The notes beneath the pieces are model-generated. The model saw only the letters and a program-made list of their open reading frames with translations. It ran no database searches and was not told where the DNA came from. Source: Rhodospirillales bacterium (GTDB lineage Bacteria; Pseudomonadota; Alphaproteobacteria; Acetobacterales; Acetobacteraceae). Taken from it: 64,000 nt of DNA. The translations under genes were made by a program, and so were the position numbers. The first letter of the stretch is position 1, and every line of letters starts with the position of its first letter. Location of the stretch: the NCBI GenBank assembly GCA_025352565.1, contig JANXTF010000038.1, positions 1 through 64,000 of the forward strand. Reading direction: 5' to 3'. This document shows, in pieces, positions 9,683-20,012 of this stretch.

Positions 9683-10531
9683 TCAGTCGCCCCCAGCCAC
9701 GCCCCGCGTCGCGGCAGCTGGGTAGACGCCGAGGATGCGGGTCTCGCGGGAGAAAAACGACAGCTCCTCCAACGCCCGGCGCAGTCCTGGTTGTTCGGGA
9801 TGGCCGTCCACGTCGCACATGAACTGCGTGGCGGTGAACTGGCCGTCCACCATGTAGCTTTCCAATTTGGTCATATTCACGCCGTTGGTGGCGAACCCGC
9901 CGAGCGCCTTGTACAGCGCGGCCGGGACGTTGCGGACGCGGAAAACGAACGTGGTCATCAGCCCCGCCATGTTCGGCGAGGCGGCACCCGGCTTCGGCGC
10001 GCACACATAGAAGCGCGTGGTGTTGTGCGCCGCGTCCTCGACGTTGCGCCGCAGGATTTGCAGCCCGAACAGCTCCGCCGCCAGCGAGGACGCGATCGAG
10101 GCCTCCTCGGGGCTGTTCCACCCCGCCACCTGCTCGGCCGACCCCGCCGTGTCGCTTTGCACCACGGGTGCGAGGTTCAACTCCTTCAGGATGCGCCGCA
10201 CCTGCCCCAGCGCGACCGCATGCGAGTGCGCCCGCCTGATGGTGGCCAGGCTCGCGCCGTGCGGTGCCAAAAGGCAGTGCTCGACCCGCTGGAAATGCTC
10301 GCCCACGATGAACAGGCCGCTGGCCGGCAGCAGCGCGTGAATGTCGGGCACGCGGCCCGCGAGGCTGTTCTCGCAGGGCAGCATGGCGAGCCCGGCCGCA
10401 CCTGAGTGGACCGCTTCCATCGCCGCCTCGAAGGTGTCGCAGGGCAGCGTGGTCCAGCTTGGATAGGCGGTGCGGCAGGCGAGATCGGAATAGGCGCCGG
10501 GGCGGCCCTGGAAGGCGATGATGTGGGTCAT
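9683..10531 (-). CDS. pheA: Prephenate dehydratase
   Basis: Converts prephenate to phenylpyruvate in phenylalanine synthesis. It is a monofunctional 282-residue enzyme without a chorismate mutase domain. The N-terminal PDT domain starts with the typical FQGRPGAYSD and carries NTTRFYVC, the TRF motif needed for activity. A C-terminal ACT domain (from about residue 195, with ALYKALGGFATNGVNMTKLES) is the expected phenylalanine-binding feedback module. It lies 20 bp before the aldo/keto reductase gene and 40 bp after kdsB. Confidence 0.95.
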   Translation of the reverse strand: MTHIIAFQGRPGAYSDLACRTAYPSWTTLPCDTFEAAMEAVHSGAAGLAMLPCENSLAGRVPDIHALLPASGLFIVGEHFQRVEHCLLAPHGASLATIRRAHSHAVALGQVRRILKELNLAPVVQSDTAGSAEQVAGWNSPEEASIASSLAAELFGLQILRRNVEDAAHNTTRFYVCAPKPGAASPNMAGLMTTFVFRVRNVPAALYKALGGFATNGVNMTKLESYMVDGQFTATQFMCDVDGHPEQPGLRRALEELSFFSRETRILGVYPAAATRGVAGGD

Positions 10532-10571
10532 GGTTCAAGCCTCATTTGGACAACCTGTCTTCCCCGCGGCA

Positions 10572-11309
10572 TCAGGCCCCCGGCGCCAGCAAGGCCCGCG
10601 CCCGTTCCAGGTCCGGCGGAGTGTCCACGCCGAACGGCGCGTGATCCACACGGGCGCAGGAGATCCGCATGCCGGCCTCCAGAGCCCGCAGCTGCTCCAG
10701 CTTCTCGCGCCGCTCGAGCGGCGATTCGGGCAGCGACACGTAGCGCGCCAAAGCCGCCCGGCGATAGGCATAGATGCCGATATGGTGCCACAGCGGCCCG
10801 TCGCCCCACGGGATCGCGGCGCGTGAAAAATACAGCGCCGGCGAAACCGCCCGGCCCCGCTCGAACGCGCAGGCGGCCTTCACCACCGACGGTGAAGCCG
10901 CCTCCTCCGGGTCGGTGATCGGCGCCACCAGCGTCGCGATGTCGATCGCGGGGTCGGACAGCGGCGTGATCACCGCGCGCAGTTGGATCGCTGGCATGGT
11001 CGGTAGATCGCCCTGCAAATTCACCACCACGTCATGCCTGCCCTGCGGGTCGAGCAGCGCCAGCGCCGCATGCACCCGGTCCGAGCCGGAGGGCAGCGAC
11101 GGGTCGGTCATCACCGCAACCCCCCCCGCCGCGCGCACCGCGTCGGCGATCTCCGCCTCCGCGCACGCCACGGCCACCGGCCCGATATCGGCCTCCAAGG
11201 CGCGCTCCAGCACATGCACGATCATTGGCCGCCCATGGATGTCCGCCAGAGGCTTGCCAGGCAGGCGGGTCGACGCCATGCGGCACGGGATGAGAATGAT
11301 TGGGTTCAT
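10572..11309 (-). CDS. kdsB: 3-deoxy-manno-octulosonate cytidylyltransferase (CMP-Kdo synthetase)
   Basis: Activates Kdo with CTP for lipopolysaccharide inner-core synthesis. It is 245 residues, the usual length. The N-terminal nucleotide-binding loop (IPCRMASTRLPGKPL) and the metal/nucleotide segment NLQGDLP are diagnostic. It is the first gene of the minus-strand run with pheA and the aldo/keto reductase, and faces away from the hisN-like gene across 118 bp. Confidence 0.95.
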   Translation of the reverse strand: MNPIILIPCRMASTRLPGKPLADIHGRPMIVHVLERALEADIGPVAVACAEAEIADAVRAAGGVAVMTDPSLPSGSDRVHAALALLDPQGRHDVVVNLQGDLPTMPAIQLRAVITPLSDPAIDIATLVAPITDPEEAASPSVVKAACAFERGRAVSPALYFSRAAIPWGDGPLWHHIGIYAYRRAALARYVSLPESPLERREKLEQLRALEAGMRISCARVDHAPFGVDTPPDLERARALLAPGA

Positions 11310-11427
11310 GCGGCGATCCGGCTTGTGGGGCGGCCGGGTTGAAGCGAGCGGCCGCGTTCCATATGGTAGTGGTACCTTAGGTAGCGCGCGATCATTCCGC
11401 CAGTCCCGTTGATTTCATGAGGAAAAT

Positions 11428-12228
11428 TTGCCAGATTCGACGCTGGACGCCCTGGTCGCCGCCGCCGAGGCCGCAGCCGATGTCGCGGGCGCCGTCATCC
11501 GCCCGCATTTCCGCGTCGGCGTCGGCGCGGACCTGAAATCCGACCGCAGTCCGGTCACCGTCGCCGATCGCACGGCCGAACGCGCCATGCGCGCGGTGCT
11601 CTCGGAACGTTTCCCCGGCCACGGCATCCTGGGCGAGGAGTTCCCCGACCACAACCAAGGCGCCCGCCTGCGCTGGGTGCTGGACCCGATCGACGGCACG
11701 CGCGCCTTCCTCACCGGCCGCCCGGTGTTCGGCACGCTGGTGGCGCTGCTGGACGGCGACACGCCATTGCTGGGCCTGATCGACCAGCCGGTCCTGGGCG
11801 AACGCTGGATCGGCGTCGCCGGCCGCGCCACCGTGTTCCGTGGGCCCCTGGGGGGCAAAGCAGGATGCCGCCCCTGCTCCGCGCTCGATACGGCCGAATT
11901 GTCCTGCACCACGCCCGAGATGTTCGACGCGACCGACGCGGCGGGGTTCGGCAGGCTTGCGGGCGCTGTGCGCCGCGTCTCCTATGGCGGGGATTGCTAC
12001 GCCTATGGCCTGCTGGCATTGGGCCAGATCGACGTGATCGCGGAATCGAGCCTGAAACTATGGGACTGGGCCGCCCTGCTGCCGATCATCGAAGGTGCCG
12101 GCGGGCGGATGACCGATTGGCGAGGCGGGGCGTTACGTCCCGGATGCGACGGGCGCGTTCTGGCGGTCGGCGACGCGGCGCTGCTTGAGCCGGCGTTGCG
12201 GCTGTTGGAGAGTGCGGGACCGCCTTGA
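11428..12228 (+). CDS. hisN: Inositol-monophosphatase-family phosphatase, probable histidinol-phosphatase
   Basis: A 266-residue Mg-dependent sugar-phosphate phosphatase. It shows the family's metal ligands GEEF (about residue 72), DPIDGTRAF (about 90-98) and WDWAALLPIIEGAGG near the C-terminus. The TRAFLTG variant resembles histidinol-phosphatases of the HisN type more than inositol phosphatases, so that role is preferred but not proven. The start is TTG at 11428, chosen because a GAGGA box lies a few bases upstream and no in-frame ATG occurs there. The stop is 22 bp before the yejA-like gene. Confidence 0.82.
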   Translation: MPDSTLDALVAAAEAAADVAGAVIRPHFRVGVGADLKSDRSPVTVADRTAERAMRAVLSERFPGHGILGEEFPDHNQGARLRWVLDPIDGTRAFLTGRPVFGTLVALLDGDTPLLGLIDQPVLGERWIGVAGRATVFRGPLGGKAGCRPCSALDTAELSCTTPEMFDATDAAGFGRLAGAVRRVSYGGDCYAYGLLALGQIDVIAESSLKLWDWAALLPIIEGAGGRMTDWRGGALRPGCDGRVLAVGDAALLEPALRLLESAGPP

Positions 12229-12250
12229 GGCCATTGTTGGGAGTGTTCCA

Positions 12251-14077
12251 GTGCGCTTAACGCCTGCCCTGCTCACCCTCGCCCTGCTCGCTTTCGCGCC
12301 ATTGGCGCACGCGCAAACCACCGCCCGCAGCAACGGCATCGCCCTGTTCGGCCGGCCCGGCCTGCCCGCCGACTTCACGCATTTTCCCTACGTCAACCCC
12401 GACGCCCTCAAGGGCGGCGAGGTTGTGCTGGGCGGCCTCGGCAGCTTCGACAGCTTCAACCCGTTCATCATGCGCGGCGCGCCGGCCGCCGAGGTCAGCC
12501 GCATCTACGACACGCTGCTGCGCCAATCGGCCGACGAGCCTGGCGTGTCCTACGGCCTGGTGGCCAAGACGGTCGAGACCCCGGCGGACCGCATGTGGGT
12601 GGCCTTCGACCTCCGCCCGGAGGCCCGCTTCCACGACGGCACGCCGATCACCGCCGAGGATGTCGCCTGGACGTTCCAGACCCTCCGCGACAAGGGCCGC
12701 CCGAATTTCCGCCAGTACTACGCCATGGTCGCGGACGTGACGGTGGAAAGCCCGCAACGCGTGGTGTTCCACTTCAAATCCAACGAGGACCATGAGCTTG
12801 CGATGATCGTGGGCGAGTTCCCCATCCTGCCCAAGAAGTGGTGGGCCGGGCGCGACTTCACCCAGCCCTTGACCGAGGCGCCGCTCGGCTCCGGACCCTA
12901 CCGCCTCGATCGTTTCGAGATGGGCCGCTCCACGACGCTCGTCCGGGTGGCCGATTACTGGGGCCGCGACCTGCCGGTGTCGAAGGGCCTGTTCAATTTC
13001 GGCAGCATCCGTACCGAGTACTACCGCGATTCCACGGTCGCGATGGAGGCATTCAAATCCGGTCAGATCGATTACCGGCAGGAGAACATATCGAAAAACT
13101 GGGCCACCGCCTACGACTTCCCGGCAGTCGCGAAGGGCCTGGTGAAGAAAGAGACGTTCCCGCACCATCTGCCCACCGGCATGCAGGGCTTCGTGCTGAA
13201 CACCCGCCACGCGCAATTCGCCGACCGACGGGTACGCGAGGCGCTGGACGAGGTGTTCGACTTCGAGTGGCTCAACCGCAACCTGTTTTTCGGTGCCTAC
13301 ACCCGCACCGACAGCTATTTCAGCAACAGCGATCTTGCCTCCTCCGGCCTGCCAGGGCCGGAGGAGCTGGCGCTGCTCGCCCCGTTCAAGGACAAGCTCC
13401 CGCCCGAGCTGTTCACGCGCCCCTTCGCGCTGCCAGTCACCGACGGCTCCGGCAACAACCGCGAGGGCTTGCGGCGGGCGCTGAAGTTGTTCGAGCAGGC
13501 CGGCTGGAAGGTGCTCGACCGCAAGCTGGTGGATGTGGCCGGCAAGCAGATGGCATTCGAGATCCTGTCCGGTGACCCGACGCTCGAACGGATCGCCACG
13601 CCCTACGTGCAATGGTTGGCCCGCCTCGGCATCGACGCGCATGTCCGCACCGTCGATCCGCCGCAATACCAGCGCCTGACCGACACCTTCGATTTCGACA
13701 TGACCATGGTGGTGCTGCCCCAGTCGGACTTTCCCGGCAACGAGCAGCGCGACAACTGGACCTGCGAGTCGATGAAGGCCGAGGGCAGTTCCAACCTCGC
13801 CGGCGTGTGCGATCCCGCCGTCGATGCGTTGGTCAAAAAGGTCGTCGAGGCGCGCGACAAGCCGCAATTGATCGTCGCCACGCGCGCGCTCGACCGCGTG
13901 TTGTTGTGGGGTTGGTATGTGGTGCCCAACTGGCATGTCGGCAGCTTCAACGCCGCCTACTGGAACCGTTTCGGGCATCCGTCGCAGCCGGTCCGCACCG
14001 GTATCGCGCTGGATAGCTGGTGGGTCGACCCGACACTCGCCGCCGCCACCGACGCCGCGCGCCGTTCGGGCCTGTAG
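12251..14077 (+). CDS. yejA: Peptide ABC transporter substrate-binding protein (YejA-like, SBP family 5)
   Basis: Periplasmic binding protein of 608 residues for an oligopeptide or microcin-C-type importer. The GTG at 12251 is the start: GGGAG lies seven bases upstream and it yields a signal peptide ending AHA before QTTARS. The mature protein has the family's FPYVNPDALKGGEVVLG and the long C-terminal lobe typical of SBP_bac_5. It heads the operon yejA-yejB-yejE-yejF. In E. coli this system imports microcin C and peptides; here the substrate is inferred only as peptides. Confidence 0.9.
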   Translation: MRLTPALLTLALLAFAPLAHAQTTARSNGIALFGRPGLPADFTHFPYVNPDALKGGEVVLGGLGSFDSFNPFIMRGAPAAEVSRIYDTLLRQSADEPGVSYGLVAKTVETPADRMWVAFDLRPEARFHDGTPITAEDVAWTFQTLRDKGRPNFRQYYAMVADVTVESPQRVVFHFKSNEDHELAMIVGEFPILPKKWWAGRDFTQPLTEAPLGSGPYRLDRFEMGRSTTLVRVADYWGRDLPVSKGLFNFGSIRTEYYRDSTVAMEAFKSGQIDYRQENISKNWATAYDFPAVAKGLVKKETFPHHLPTGMQGFVLNTRHAQFADRRVREALDEVFDFEWLNRNLFFGAYTRTDSYFSNSDLASSGLPGPEELALLAPFKDKLPPELFTRPFALPVTDGSGNNREGLRRALKLFEQAGWKVLDRKLVDVAGKQMAFEILSGDPTLERIATPYVQWLARLGIDAHVRTVDPPQYQRLTDTFDFDMTMVVLPQSDFPGNEQRDNWTCESMKAEGSSNLAGVCDPAVDALVKKVVEARDKPQLIVATRALDRVLLWGWYVVPNWHVGSFNAAYWNRFGHPSQPVRTGIALDSWWVDPTLAAATDAARRSGL

Positions 14078-14086
14078 GGCGTCACG

Positions 14087-15160
14087 ATGGCCGCCTATCT
14101 GATCCGGCGGCTGCTGCTGGTTATCCCGACGCTGTTCGGCATCATCGCCATCAACTTCGTGGTGGTGCAGTTCGCCCCCGGTGGCCCGGTCGAGCAGATG
14201 ATGGCCGAGTTGAAGGGCAAGGGCGGCGGCGGCATCGAGCGCATCGGCGGCGGCGCGGGCTCGGAGGTCAGCACCCCCGGCGGCTATCGCGGCGCGCGTG
14301 GGCTCGATCCGGTTCTGGTCGGCGACATCAAGAAGATGTTCGGTTTCGACAAACCGGCGCCCGAACGCTTCCTGCTGATGCTGCGCGACTACCTGACGTT
14401 CAATTTCGGCAGCAGCTTCTTCCGGGGCGAGACGGTGGTGCGGCTGGTGCTGGAGAAGATGCCGGTCTCGATCTCGCTCGGGTTGTGGTCCACGCTCCTG
14501 ATTTACCTGGTTTCGATTCCGCTCGGCATCGCCAAGGCGGTGCGCGACGGCAGCCGCTTCGATGTCGCGACCAGTGCGGCCGTGCTCGTCGGCTACGCCA
14601 TTCCCGGCTTCCTGTTCGCCATCCTGCTGATCGTGCTGTTCGCCGGCGGCAGCTTCCTCACATGGTTCCCGCTGCGCGGACTTTCCAGCCAGGGCGCGGA
14701 AAATTGGGGCTGGCCCGCGCGCATCGCCGACTACATCTGGCACATCGTTCTGCCGACGGTGGCGCTCGTGGTCGGCGGCTTCGCCAGCCTCACCATCCTG
14801 ACGAAAAACTGCTTCCTGGAGGAAATCCGCAAGCAGTACGTGGTCACCGCGCGCGCCAAGGGCGCCACCGAGGCGCGCATCCTGTATCGCCATGTGTTCC
14901 GCAATGCCATGCTGCTGATCATCGCGGGGTTCCCGGCTGCCTTCATCGGCATTCTGTTCTCGTCATCGCTGCTGGTGGAGATCGTCTTCTCGCTCGACGG
15001 CCTCGGCCTGCTCGGCTTCGAATCCGCCATCAGGCGCGACTATCCGGTGGTGTTCGGCACGCTGTATATCTTTACCCTGCTGGGCCTCGTTATGCAGATC
15101 GTGGGCGATTTGATGTACACGGTCGTCGATCCCCGCATCGACTTCGCCTCGCGCAAATAA
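14087..15160 (+). CDS. yejB: Peptide ABC transporter permease YejB
   Basis: A 357-residue inner-membrane permease with an N-terminal helix, a periplasmic insert (glycine-rich around residues 45-65), and the permease core. The EAA-type loop lies near residues 255-280 ([20 protein letters not shown]). It starts 9 bp after yejA and ends in a one-base TAATG overlap with yejE. Confidence 0.92.
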   Translation: MAAYLIRRLLLVIPTLFGIIAINFVVVQFAPGGPVEQMMAELKGKGGGGIERIGGGAGSEVSTPGGYRGARGLDPVLVGDIKKMFGFDKPAPERFLLMLRDYLTFNFGSSFFRGETVVRLVLEKMPVSISLGLWSTLLIYLVSIPLGIAKAVRDGSRFDVATSAAVLVGYAIPGFLFAILLIVLFAGGSFLTWFPLRGLSSQGAENWGWPARIADYIWHIVLPTVALVVGGFASLTILTKNCFLEEIRKQYVVTARAKGATEARILYRHVFRNAMLLIIAGFPAAFIGILFSSSLLVEIVFSLDGLGLLGFESAIRRDYPVVFGTLYIFTLLGLVMQIVGDLMYTVVDPRIDFASRK

Positions 15161-16188
15161 TGCGAATTTCGCCGCTCAATCGCCGCCGCCTGAAGATTTT
15201 CCGCGCCCATTCGCGCGGCTACTGGTCGATGTGGGTCTTCCTGCTGCTGTTCGGCCTCAGCCTGTTCGCCGAGTTCATCGCCAATGATCGCCCGCTTCTG
15301 ATCCGCTTCGACGGGCATTGGTTCAGCCCGGTGCTGACCGACTACAGCGAGGATGCGTTCGGTCCCGACATGATGCCGCTGGCGGCCGATTACAGCGACC
15401 CGGAGCTGCGCGAGGCCATCGATGCCAAAGGCTGGATGCTGTGGCCCCCGGTGCGCTTCGCCTACAACTCCGTGGTCAAGAACCTGCCGGTCCCGGCCCC
15501 CGCCCCGCCCTCCATGCGCAACCTGCTGGGCACCGACGATCAGGCGCGCGACGTGCTGGCGCGGGTGATCTACGGCTTCCGCATCTCGGTGCTGTTCGGC
15601 TTCACGCTCACCATCATCAGCTCCGTCGTCGGCGTCGCCGCCGGCGCGGTACAGGGTTTCTATGGCGGCCTCACCGATCTGTTGTTCCAGCGTTTCATCG
15701 AAATCTGGTCAGGCATGCCGCAGCTCTACCTGCTGATCATCCTGGGCAGCGTGATCACGCCGAGCTTCTGGGTGCTGCTGGTGTTCCTGCTGTTGTTCAG
15801 CTGGATGAGCCTGACCGGCGTGGTACGCGCGGAGTTCCTGCGCGGCCGCAACCTCGATTACGTGCGCGCCGCGCGGGCGCTCGGCGTGTCCGACCTCGTC
15901 ATCATGTGGCGCCACATCCTGCCGAACGCGATGGTCGCCACGCTGACCTTCCTGCCGTTCACCCTGTCAGGCTCGGTGACGATCCTCTCCACGCTGGATT
16001 TCCTCGGCTTCGGCCTGCCGCCCGGCTCGGCGTCGCTGGGCGAGCTGGTCAGCCAGGGCAAGAACAACATGCAGGCCCCCTGGCTGGGCATCACCGCCTT
16101 CGTCGTGCTCGGAACCGTGCTCACGCTGCTGATCTTCGTGGGCGAGGCGGTGCGTGACGCGTTCGATCCGCGAAGGATGCCGAAGTGA
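15160..16188 (+). CDS. yejE: Peptide ABC transporter permease YejE
   Basis: A 342-residue permease partner of YejB. The ATG at 15160 overlaps the last base of the yejB stop and is the correct start, although the frame is open further upstream. It has an N-terminal helix, a long periplasmic stretch, NLLGTDDQARDVLARVIYGFRIS at the start of the permease domain (as in OppC/YejE), and an EAA loop (VRAARALGVSDLVIMWRHILPNA). The stop overlaps the GTG start of yejF by four bases. Confidence 0.92.
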   Translation: MRISPLNRRRLKIFRAHSRGYWSMWVFLLLFGLSLFAEFIANDRPLLIRFDGHWFSPVLTDYSEDAFGPDMMPLAADYSDPELREAIDAKGWMLWPPVRFAYNSVVKNLPVPAPAPPSMRNLLGTDDQARDVLARVIYGFRISVLFGFTLTIISSVVGVAAGAVQGFYGGLTDLLFQRFIEIWSGMPQLYLLIILGSVITPSFWVLLVFLLLFSWMSLTGVVRAEFLRGRNLDYVRAARALGVSDLVIMWRHILPNAMVATLTFLPFTLSGSVTILSTLDFLGFGLPPGSASLGELVSQGKNNMQAPWLGITAFVVLGTVLTLLIFVGEAVRDAFDPRRMPK

Positions 16189-17789
16189 GTCTGGTCGAAG
16201 TCGAAAACCTCTCGGTCTCCTTCGGCGCCAAATGCGTGTTGCAAGACGTCTGCTTCACCCTCGACGCCGGCGAAACGCTCGCCCTGGTCGGTGAAAGCGG
16301 CTCGGGCAAGTCCATGACGGCCCTTTCGCTGCTGCAATTGCTTCCCCCCCCCGGCGTCTCGGCGGGCCACGTCGTGCTCGACGGCCAGAGCGTGATCGGC
16401 GCTTCGTCCGAGGCCCTGCGGCGGCTGCGCGGCGACGTTGCCGGCATGATCTTCCAGGAGCCGATGACCAGCCTCAATCCGCTGAAGAAGATTGGCGGGC
16501 AGGTCGGCGAGGCGGTCGAACTGCACAATCCCGCTTCCCTGCCGATCATACGCAGGCGCGTGGTCGAGGTGCTGGCCGAGGCCGGCTTCGCCGACGCCGA
16601 GCACCGGCTCGACGCCTATCCGCATCAACTCTCCGGCGGCCAGCGCCAGCGCGTGATGATCGCCATGGCGCTCGCCAACAACCCCGCTTTGCTGATCGCC
16701 GACGAACCCACCACGGCACTCGACGTCACCATACAGGCGCAAATCCTCCAGTTGCTGGCGGAACAAAAGGCCGCGCGCGGGCTGGCGCTGCTCCTCATCA
16801 GCCACGACCTCGCGATCGTCAAACGCTTCGCCGACCGCGTCTGCGTGATGAAGGATGGCCGCATCGTCGAGGCGGGCACGGTGAAATCCGTGTTCGGCAA
16901 CCCGCAGCACGCCTACACCAAACTCCTGCTTGGCGCCGAGCCGCGCGGCCGGCCGGACCCGGTGCGTCCGGACGCGAAGATGCTGGTCGAGGCGCGCGAC
17001 ATGCGCGTTCATTTCCCCATCCGCCGCGGCCTGCTCCGCCGCACCGTCGGACACGTCAAGGCGGTGGACGGCATTACCATCCGCGTGCGCGAAGGCGAGA
17101 CTGTCGGGCTCGTGGGCGAGAGCGGCTCGGGCAAATCCACCGCCGGCTTCGGCCTGCTGCGGCTGGAGCCGGCCGAGGGCGACATCGTGTTCGAGGGGCG
17201 GGATCTCGCCACCCTGGATCCCTCCGTCCGCCGCAAGCTCCGCGCCCGCGCGCAGATCGTGTTCCAGGACCCGTTCGGCAGCCTCTCGCCGCGCCTCAAC
17301 GTGGGCGAGATCGTGGCCGAGGGGCTGCGGGTGCATGAGCCCAGGCTGACCCGCGCCGGGCGCGAGGCGCGCGTGGCGGAGGTGCTGGGCGAGGTGGGCC
17401 TGCCGGATGGCTGCGCCGACCAATACCCTCACGAATTCAGCGGCGGCCAGCGCCAGCGCGTGGCCATCGCGCGGGCCATGGTGCTGCGCCCGCGTTTCGT
17501 GGTGCTGGACGAACCCACCAGCGCGCTCGACATGTCGGTGCAGGCGCAGATCGTGGAACTGCTGCGCCGCCTGCAACGCGACCACGACCTCGGCTACCTG
17601 TTCATCAGCCACGACCTGAAGGTCGTCCGCGCCCTCGCCCACCGTGTGATGGTGCTGCGCCGGGGCCAGGTGGTCGAGGAAGGCCCCGCCGACGAGATCT
17701 TCGCCAACCCGCGCGAGGATTACACCAAGGCGCTGATGGCGGCGGCGTTCTCGCTGCAGGCCGATACGAGCGGCGTGGTGTCGGTCTGA
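16185..17789 (+). CDS. yejF: Duplicated ABC ATPase YejF of the peptide importer
   Basis: A 534-residue protein with two complete nucleotide-binding domains. NBD1 has [23 protein letters not shown] and [15 protein letters not shown]2 (from about residue 265) has [26 protein letters not shown] and [12 protein letters not shown]. It powers the YejBE permease. The GTG start overlaps the yejE stop as GTGA, so translation is coupled. It is the last gene of the operon; 96 bp without recognisable features separate it from the convergent DUF6282 gene. Confidence 0.93.
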   Translation: MSLVEVENLSVSFGAKCVLQDVCFTLDAGETLALVGESGSGKSMTALSLLQLLPPPGVSAGHVVLDGQSVIGASSEALRRLRGDVAGMIFQEPMTSLNPLKKIGGQVGEAVELHNPASLPIIRRRVVEVLAEAGFADAEHRLDAYPHQLSGGQRQRVMIAMALANNPALLIADEPTTALDVTIQAQILQLLAEQKAARGLALLLISHDLAIVKRFADRVCVMKDGRIVEAGTVKSVFGNPQHAYTKLLLGAEPRGRPDPVRPDAKMLVEARDMRVHFPIRRGLLRRTVGHVKAVDGITIRVREGETVGLVGESGSGKSTAGFGLLRLEPAEGDIVFEGRDLATLDPSVRRKLRARAQIVFQDPFGSLSPRLNVGEIVAEGLRVHEPRLTRAGREARVAEVLGEVGLPDGCADQYPHEFSGGQRQRVAIARAMVLRPRFVVLDEPTSALDMSVQAQIVELLRRLQRDHDLGYLFISHDLKVVRALAHRVMVLRRGQVVEEGPADEIFANPREDYTKALMAAAFSLQADTSGVVSV

Positions 17790-17885
17790 GCGGCGATCCG
17801 GGATCATGGCGAGATTCGCCGGCGTTTTCGAAGCATCGAACCGATCGACGCCCATCGTGGGAATGCGAGGACGCAACCCGCCCGG

Positions 17886-18824
17886 TTAACGCGACACCGG
17901 CAGGTCCGCCTCCAGCCCGATCGCCCGTGCGGCGTTCAGCGAGACCATCTTGCGGATGTCGTCGTCGCCGTAGCCGAGGTCGATGCAAAGCTTGACGCCG
18001 CGGCGGAAGCCTTCGAGGGGGCTGAACACGCCTGGCTGCCCAAGGTCGGAGCAAAGGATCGTCTGATCCACCCCGGCCGCCTCGATGTGCTTGCGCAGAT
18101 CTTCCTCGGGACAGGTCTTGAACTTGCTGCCTTCGAGGAACATGCACAGCGAGTGCTCGACGAAGGCGCCCATTGCGGCGAGGCCGCGCACGTCGTTCAG
18201 CGACGCGTCCACGATGTCCTCGGGGTGGGTCAGCACGAGGCGTTTCACGCCGCGCCGCTGCGCCTCCTCGAACACCCGCCACGTCTCGCTCACGTGCAAA
18301 TGCCCGCTGGCCAGCACCATGTCGGTCTTGGCGACGACGTCCAGCACCTCCTTCACGTCGTCGCGCACCGACTTGTCGGCGTTCAGCACCGGAATGCCGG
18401 CGGCGGGCCTGATCTTGGTCGTCGAGGCCGGATGCACCCAGCCTGCCGTCTTTTCCCAGCGCAGATGGTTCTCGGCCGCCAGCGTCGGCAACCAGACGAT
18501 CTTGCCGCCCATCGCGGCCGTATGCTCGACCGCGTAGGCGTTGAAGCCGCCGATCACGTTGTTCAGCACGATGCCGGAGTAGATCCTGGTCGTCAGTTCG
18601 GGATGATGCCTGGCGATCATCGCCGCCGTCATCACGCCGCTATAGTCGTGGTCCTTTGTGATGACCGCCGCGAAGCCTGCTTTCGACGCTTCCGTGACCA
18701 ACTCGAGGTGGTCGACGGCGCGCGGGGCGATGGACGGGCCGCTATGGACATGCGGGTCGATGGCGCCCACCAGCAATGCGTCGATGCGCGCGTCCATGAC
18801 TGGCGTGTTGCCGGTTTCGGTCAT
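17886..18824 (-). CDS. DUF6282-type amidohydrolase-like protein
   Basis: A 312-residue protein resembling the TIM-barrel metal-dependent hydrolases. The N-terminal DPHVHSGPS gives the paired metal-binding histidines. Further candidate ligands are ITKDHDYSG (about residue 57), ASGHLHVS (about 173), VLTHPEDI (about 197) and the acidic CSDLGQPGVF (about 265). I assign it to the uncharacterised DUF6282 group from memory, and the substrate is unknown. It lies downstream of an IclR regulator and a DHOD-like gene on the same strand, opposite a liv-type importer, which suggests hydrolysis of an imported amide or cyclic amide. Confidence 0.75.
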   Translation of the reverse strand: MTETGNTPVMDARIDALLVGAIDPHVHSGPSIAPRAVDHLELVTEASKAGFAAVITKDHDYSGVMTAAMIARHHPELTTRIYSGIVLNNVIGGFNAYAVEHTAAMGGKIVWLPTLAAENHLRWEKTAGWVHPASTTKIRPAAGIPVLNADKSVRDDVKEVLDVVAKTDMVLASGHLHVSETWRVFEEAQRRGVKRLVLTHPEDIVDASLNDVRGLAAMGAFVEHSLCMFLEGSKFKTCPEEDLRKHIEAAGVDQTILCSDLGQPGVFSPLEGFRRGVKLCIDLGYGDDDIRKMVSLNAARAIGLEADLPVSR

Positions 18825-19027
18825 CTAACCCTCCATCGCGTGAGAACGAGCGGCCGGCCGGTCGGCCGCGTTGACGTGTCCGCGCAGCGTTGACGCGATA
18901 ACCGCGCTCAGCGCCCTCATCGCCGCGGCGCCCGGGAAGCCCGCGGTGGTTGCAAGCCTTTCACTTCGCAATCCCCGAAATCAGGCAGTTCCGTCCTGCT
19001 GTGCGCGACATTGTTCCGATTTATGGC

Positions 19028-19852
19028 TCAGACGGCGATGCTGTCAATGGTCGAGGGGACCAGGCGGGCGTAGTCGGTGCAGCCCAAGGCACGCGAGATT
19101 TGCTCGGCGGCATGAATCACGCGGCGGAGCTGGTCGTCGGAGGGTGTCGCTTCGAGGTATTGGATGGAGTCCACGATCGCGATGGCGCCGACGCAAGCGG
19201 CCGAGGCGTCGAACAGGGGGGCGGCGAGGGCGTTGACGCCCGGCAGCGTTTCATTGGGCGAGACCGCATAGCCGCGCGCGCGCACCAGGGCGATTTCGGC
19301 GCGCAAGGCGGTGGCGCCGACGATCGTGCTCGGCGTCTGCCGCTCCAGCCGGCTGGCGAGCACCCGCTTGCACACCGTCTCGTCGCCCCAGGCCAGCGCC
19401 ACCTTGCCTTGGGAGCTGCCGTGGAAGCTCAGCACGGAGCCTTCGCGCACGCTGATCTCGATGGGGGCGTTGCCCGGTATGGTCGCCAGAACCCTCGCGC
19501 CGCCTGGGTCAATCTGCGAGACCACCACGGGATGGCCGAGCAGGTCGCGCAGTTCGCGCATGACCGGGCGGGCCACGCTGGCGAGGTCGAAATGCTCGGC
19601 GACCAAGCGGCCGAGTGTCACCAGCCGCGCACCGACCCGGTACTTGTCGCTGCCGGCGGCCTGGATGACGTAGTCCTGCTCCATGAGCGTGCGTAAATGG
19701 CGGTGCGCCCGGCTTTTGGAGACGCCGATCGCGGTCGCGATCGCGGTCACGCCGGTGTCGCCCCGCTGCACGGCAAGGTGTTCCAGGATCCGCAGGGCGA
19801 GCGAGACCGCCTGTATGCCGTCGCCCATCGCGGGGCCGCTCGTTCTCGGCAT
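19028..19852 (-). CDS. IclR-family transcriptional regulator
   Basis: A 274-residue regulator. The N-terminal winged helix-turn-helix (about residues 12-75, with VTAIATAIGVSKSRAHRHLRTL) is followed by an IclR effector domain (about 90-260, with LSFHGSSQGKVALAW, PNETLPGVNALAAPLFD and CVGAIAIVDS). The ATG at 19852 is preceded by GGAGG at proper distance; the frame is open further upstream but without a good site. It probably controls the adjacent uptake and catabolic genes in response to their substrate. The 160 bp upstream contain a short inverted repeat that could be its operator. Confidence 0.88.
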   Translation of the reverse strand: MPRTSGPAMGDGIQAVSLALRILEHLAVQRGDTGVTAIATAIGVSKSRAHRHLRTLMEQDYVIQAAGSDKYRVGARLVTLGRLVAEHFDLASVARPVMRELRDLLGHPVVVSQIDPGGARVLATIPGNAPIEISVREGSVLSFHGSSQGKVALAWGDETVCKRVLASRLERQTPSTIVGATALRAEIALVRARGYAVSPNETLPGVNALAAPLFDASAACVGAIAIVDSIQYLEATPSDDQLRRVIHAAEQISRALGCTDYARLVPSTIDSIAV

Positions 19853-19912
19853 GTATCCTCCGATGCGCCCCGCGCGTTGACGGTCCGGGGACGCGGCTTC
19901 TGTGTGACGATA

Positions 19913-19927
19913 CACTGTGCTGCAGTG
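19913..19927. promoter_or_regulatory. Inverted repeat upstream of the iclR-type gene, candidate operator
   Basis: CACTG and CAGTG separated by five bases (CACTGTGCTGCAGTG) lie 61-75 bp upstream of the regulator start. IclR-family proteins usually bind short palindromes near their own promoters. The arms are only five bases, so chance occurrence is possible. Confidence 0.3.
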
Positions 19928-20012
19928 CGGAATACATCGCAATATCAAGGCGGCGTCGGCGCCTCGCCGGCGGGGGACACCGGAGCAACAGGCGCCGGCC
20001 CAATAGGTGCGG

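Noticed and set aside
12257-14893. 878-residue minus-strand open frame
   Set aside because: It is antisense to yejA and yejB, His/Arg/Gln-rich with no domain, and typical of a GC-rich shadow.
15858-17876. 672-residue minus-strand frame across yejE and yejF
   Set aside because: It is a shadow of two clear ABC genes.
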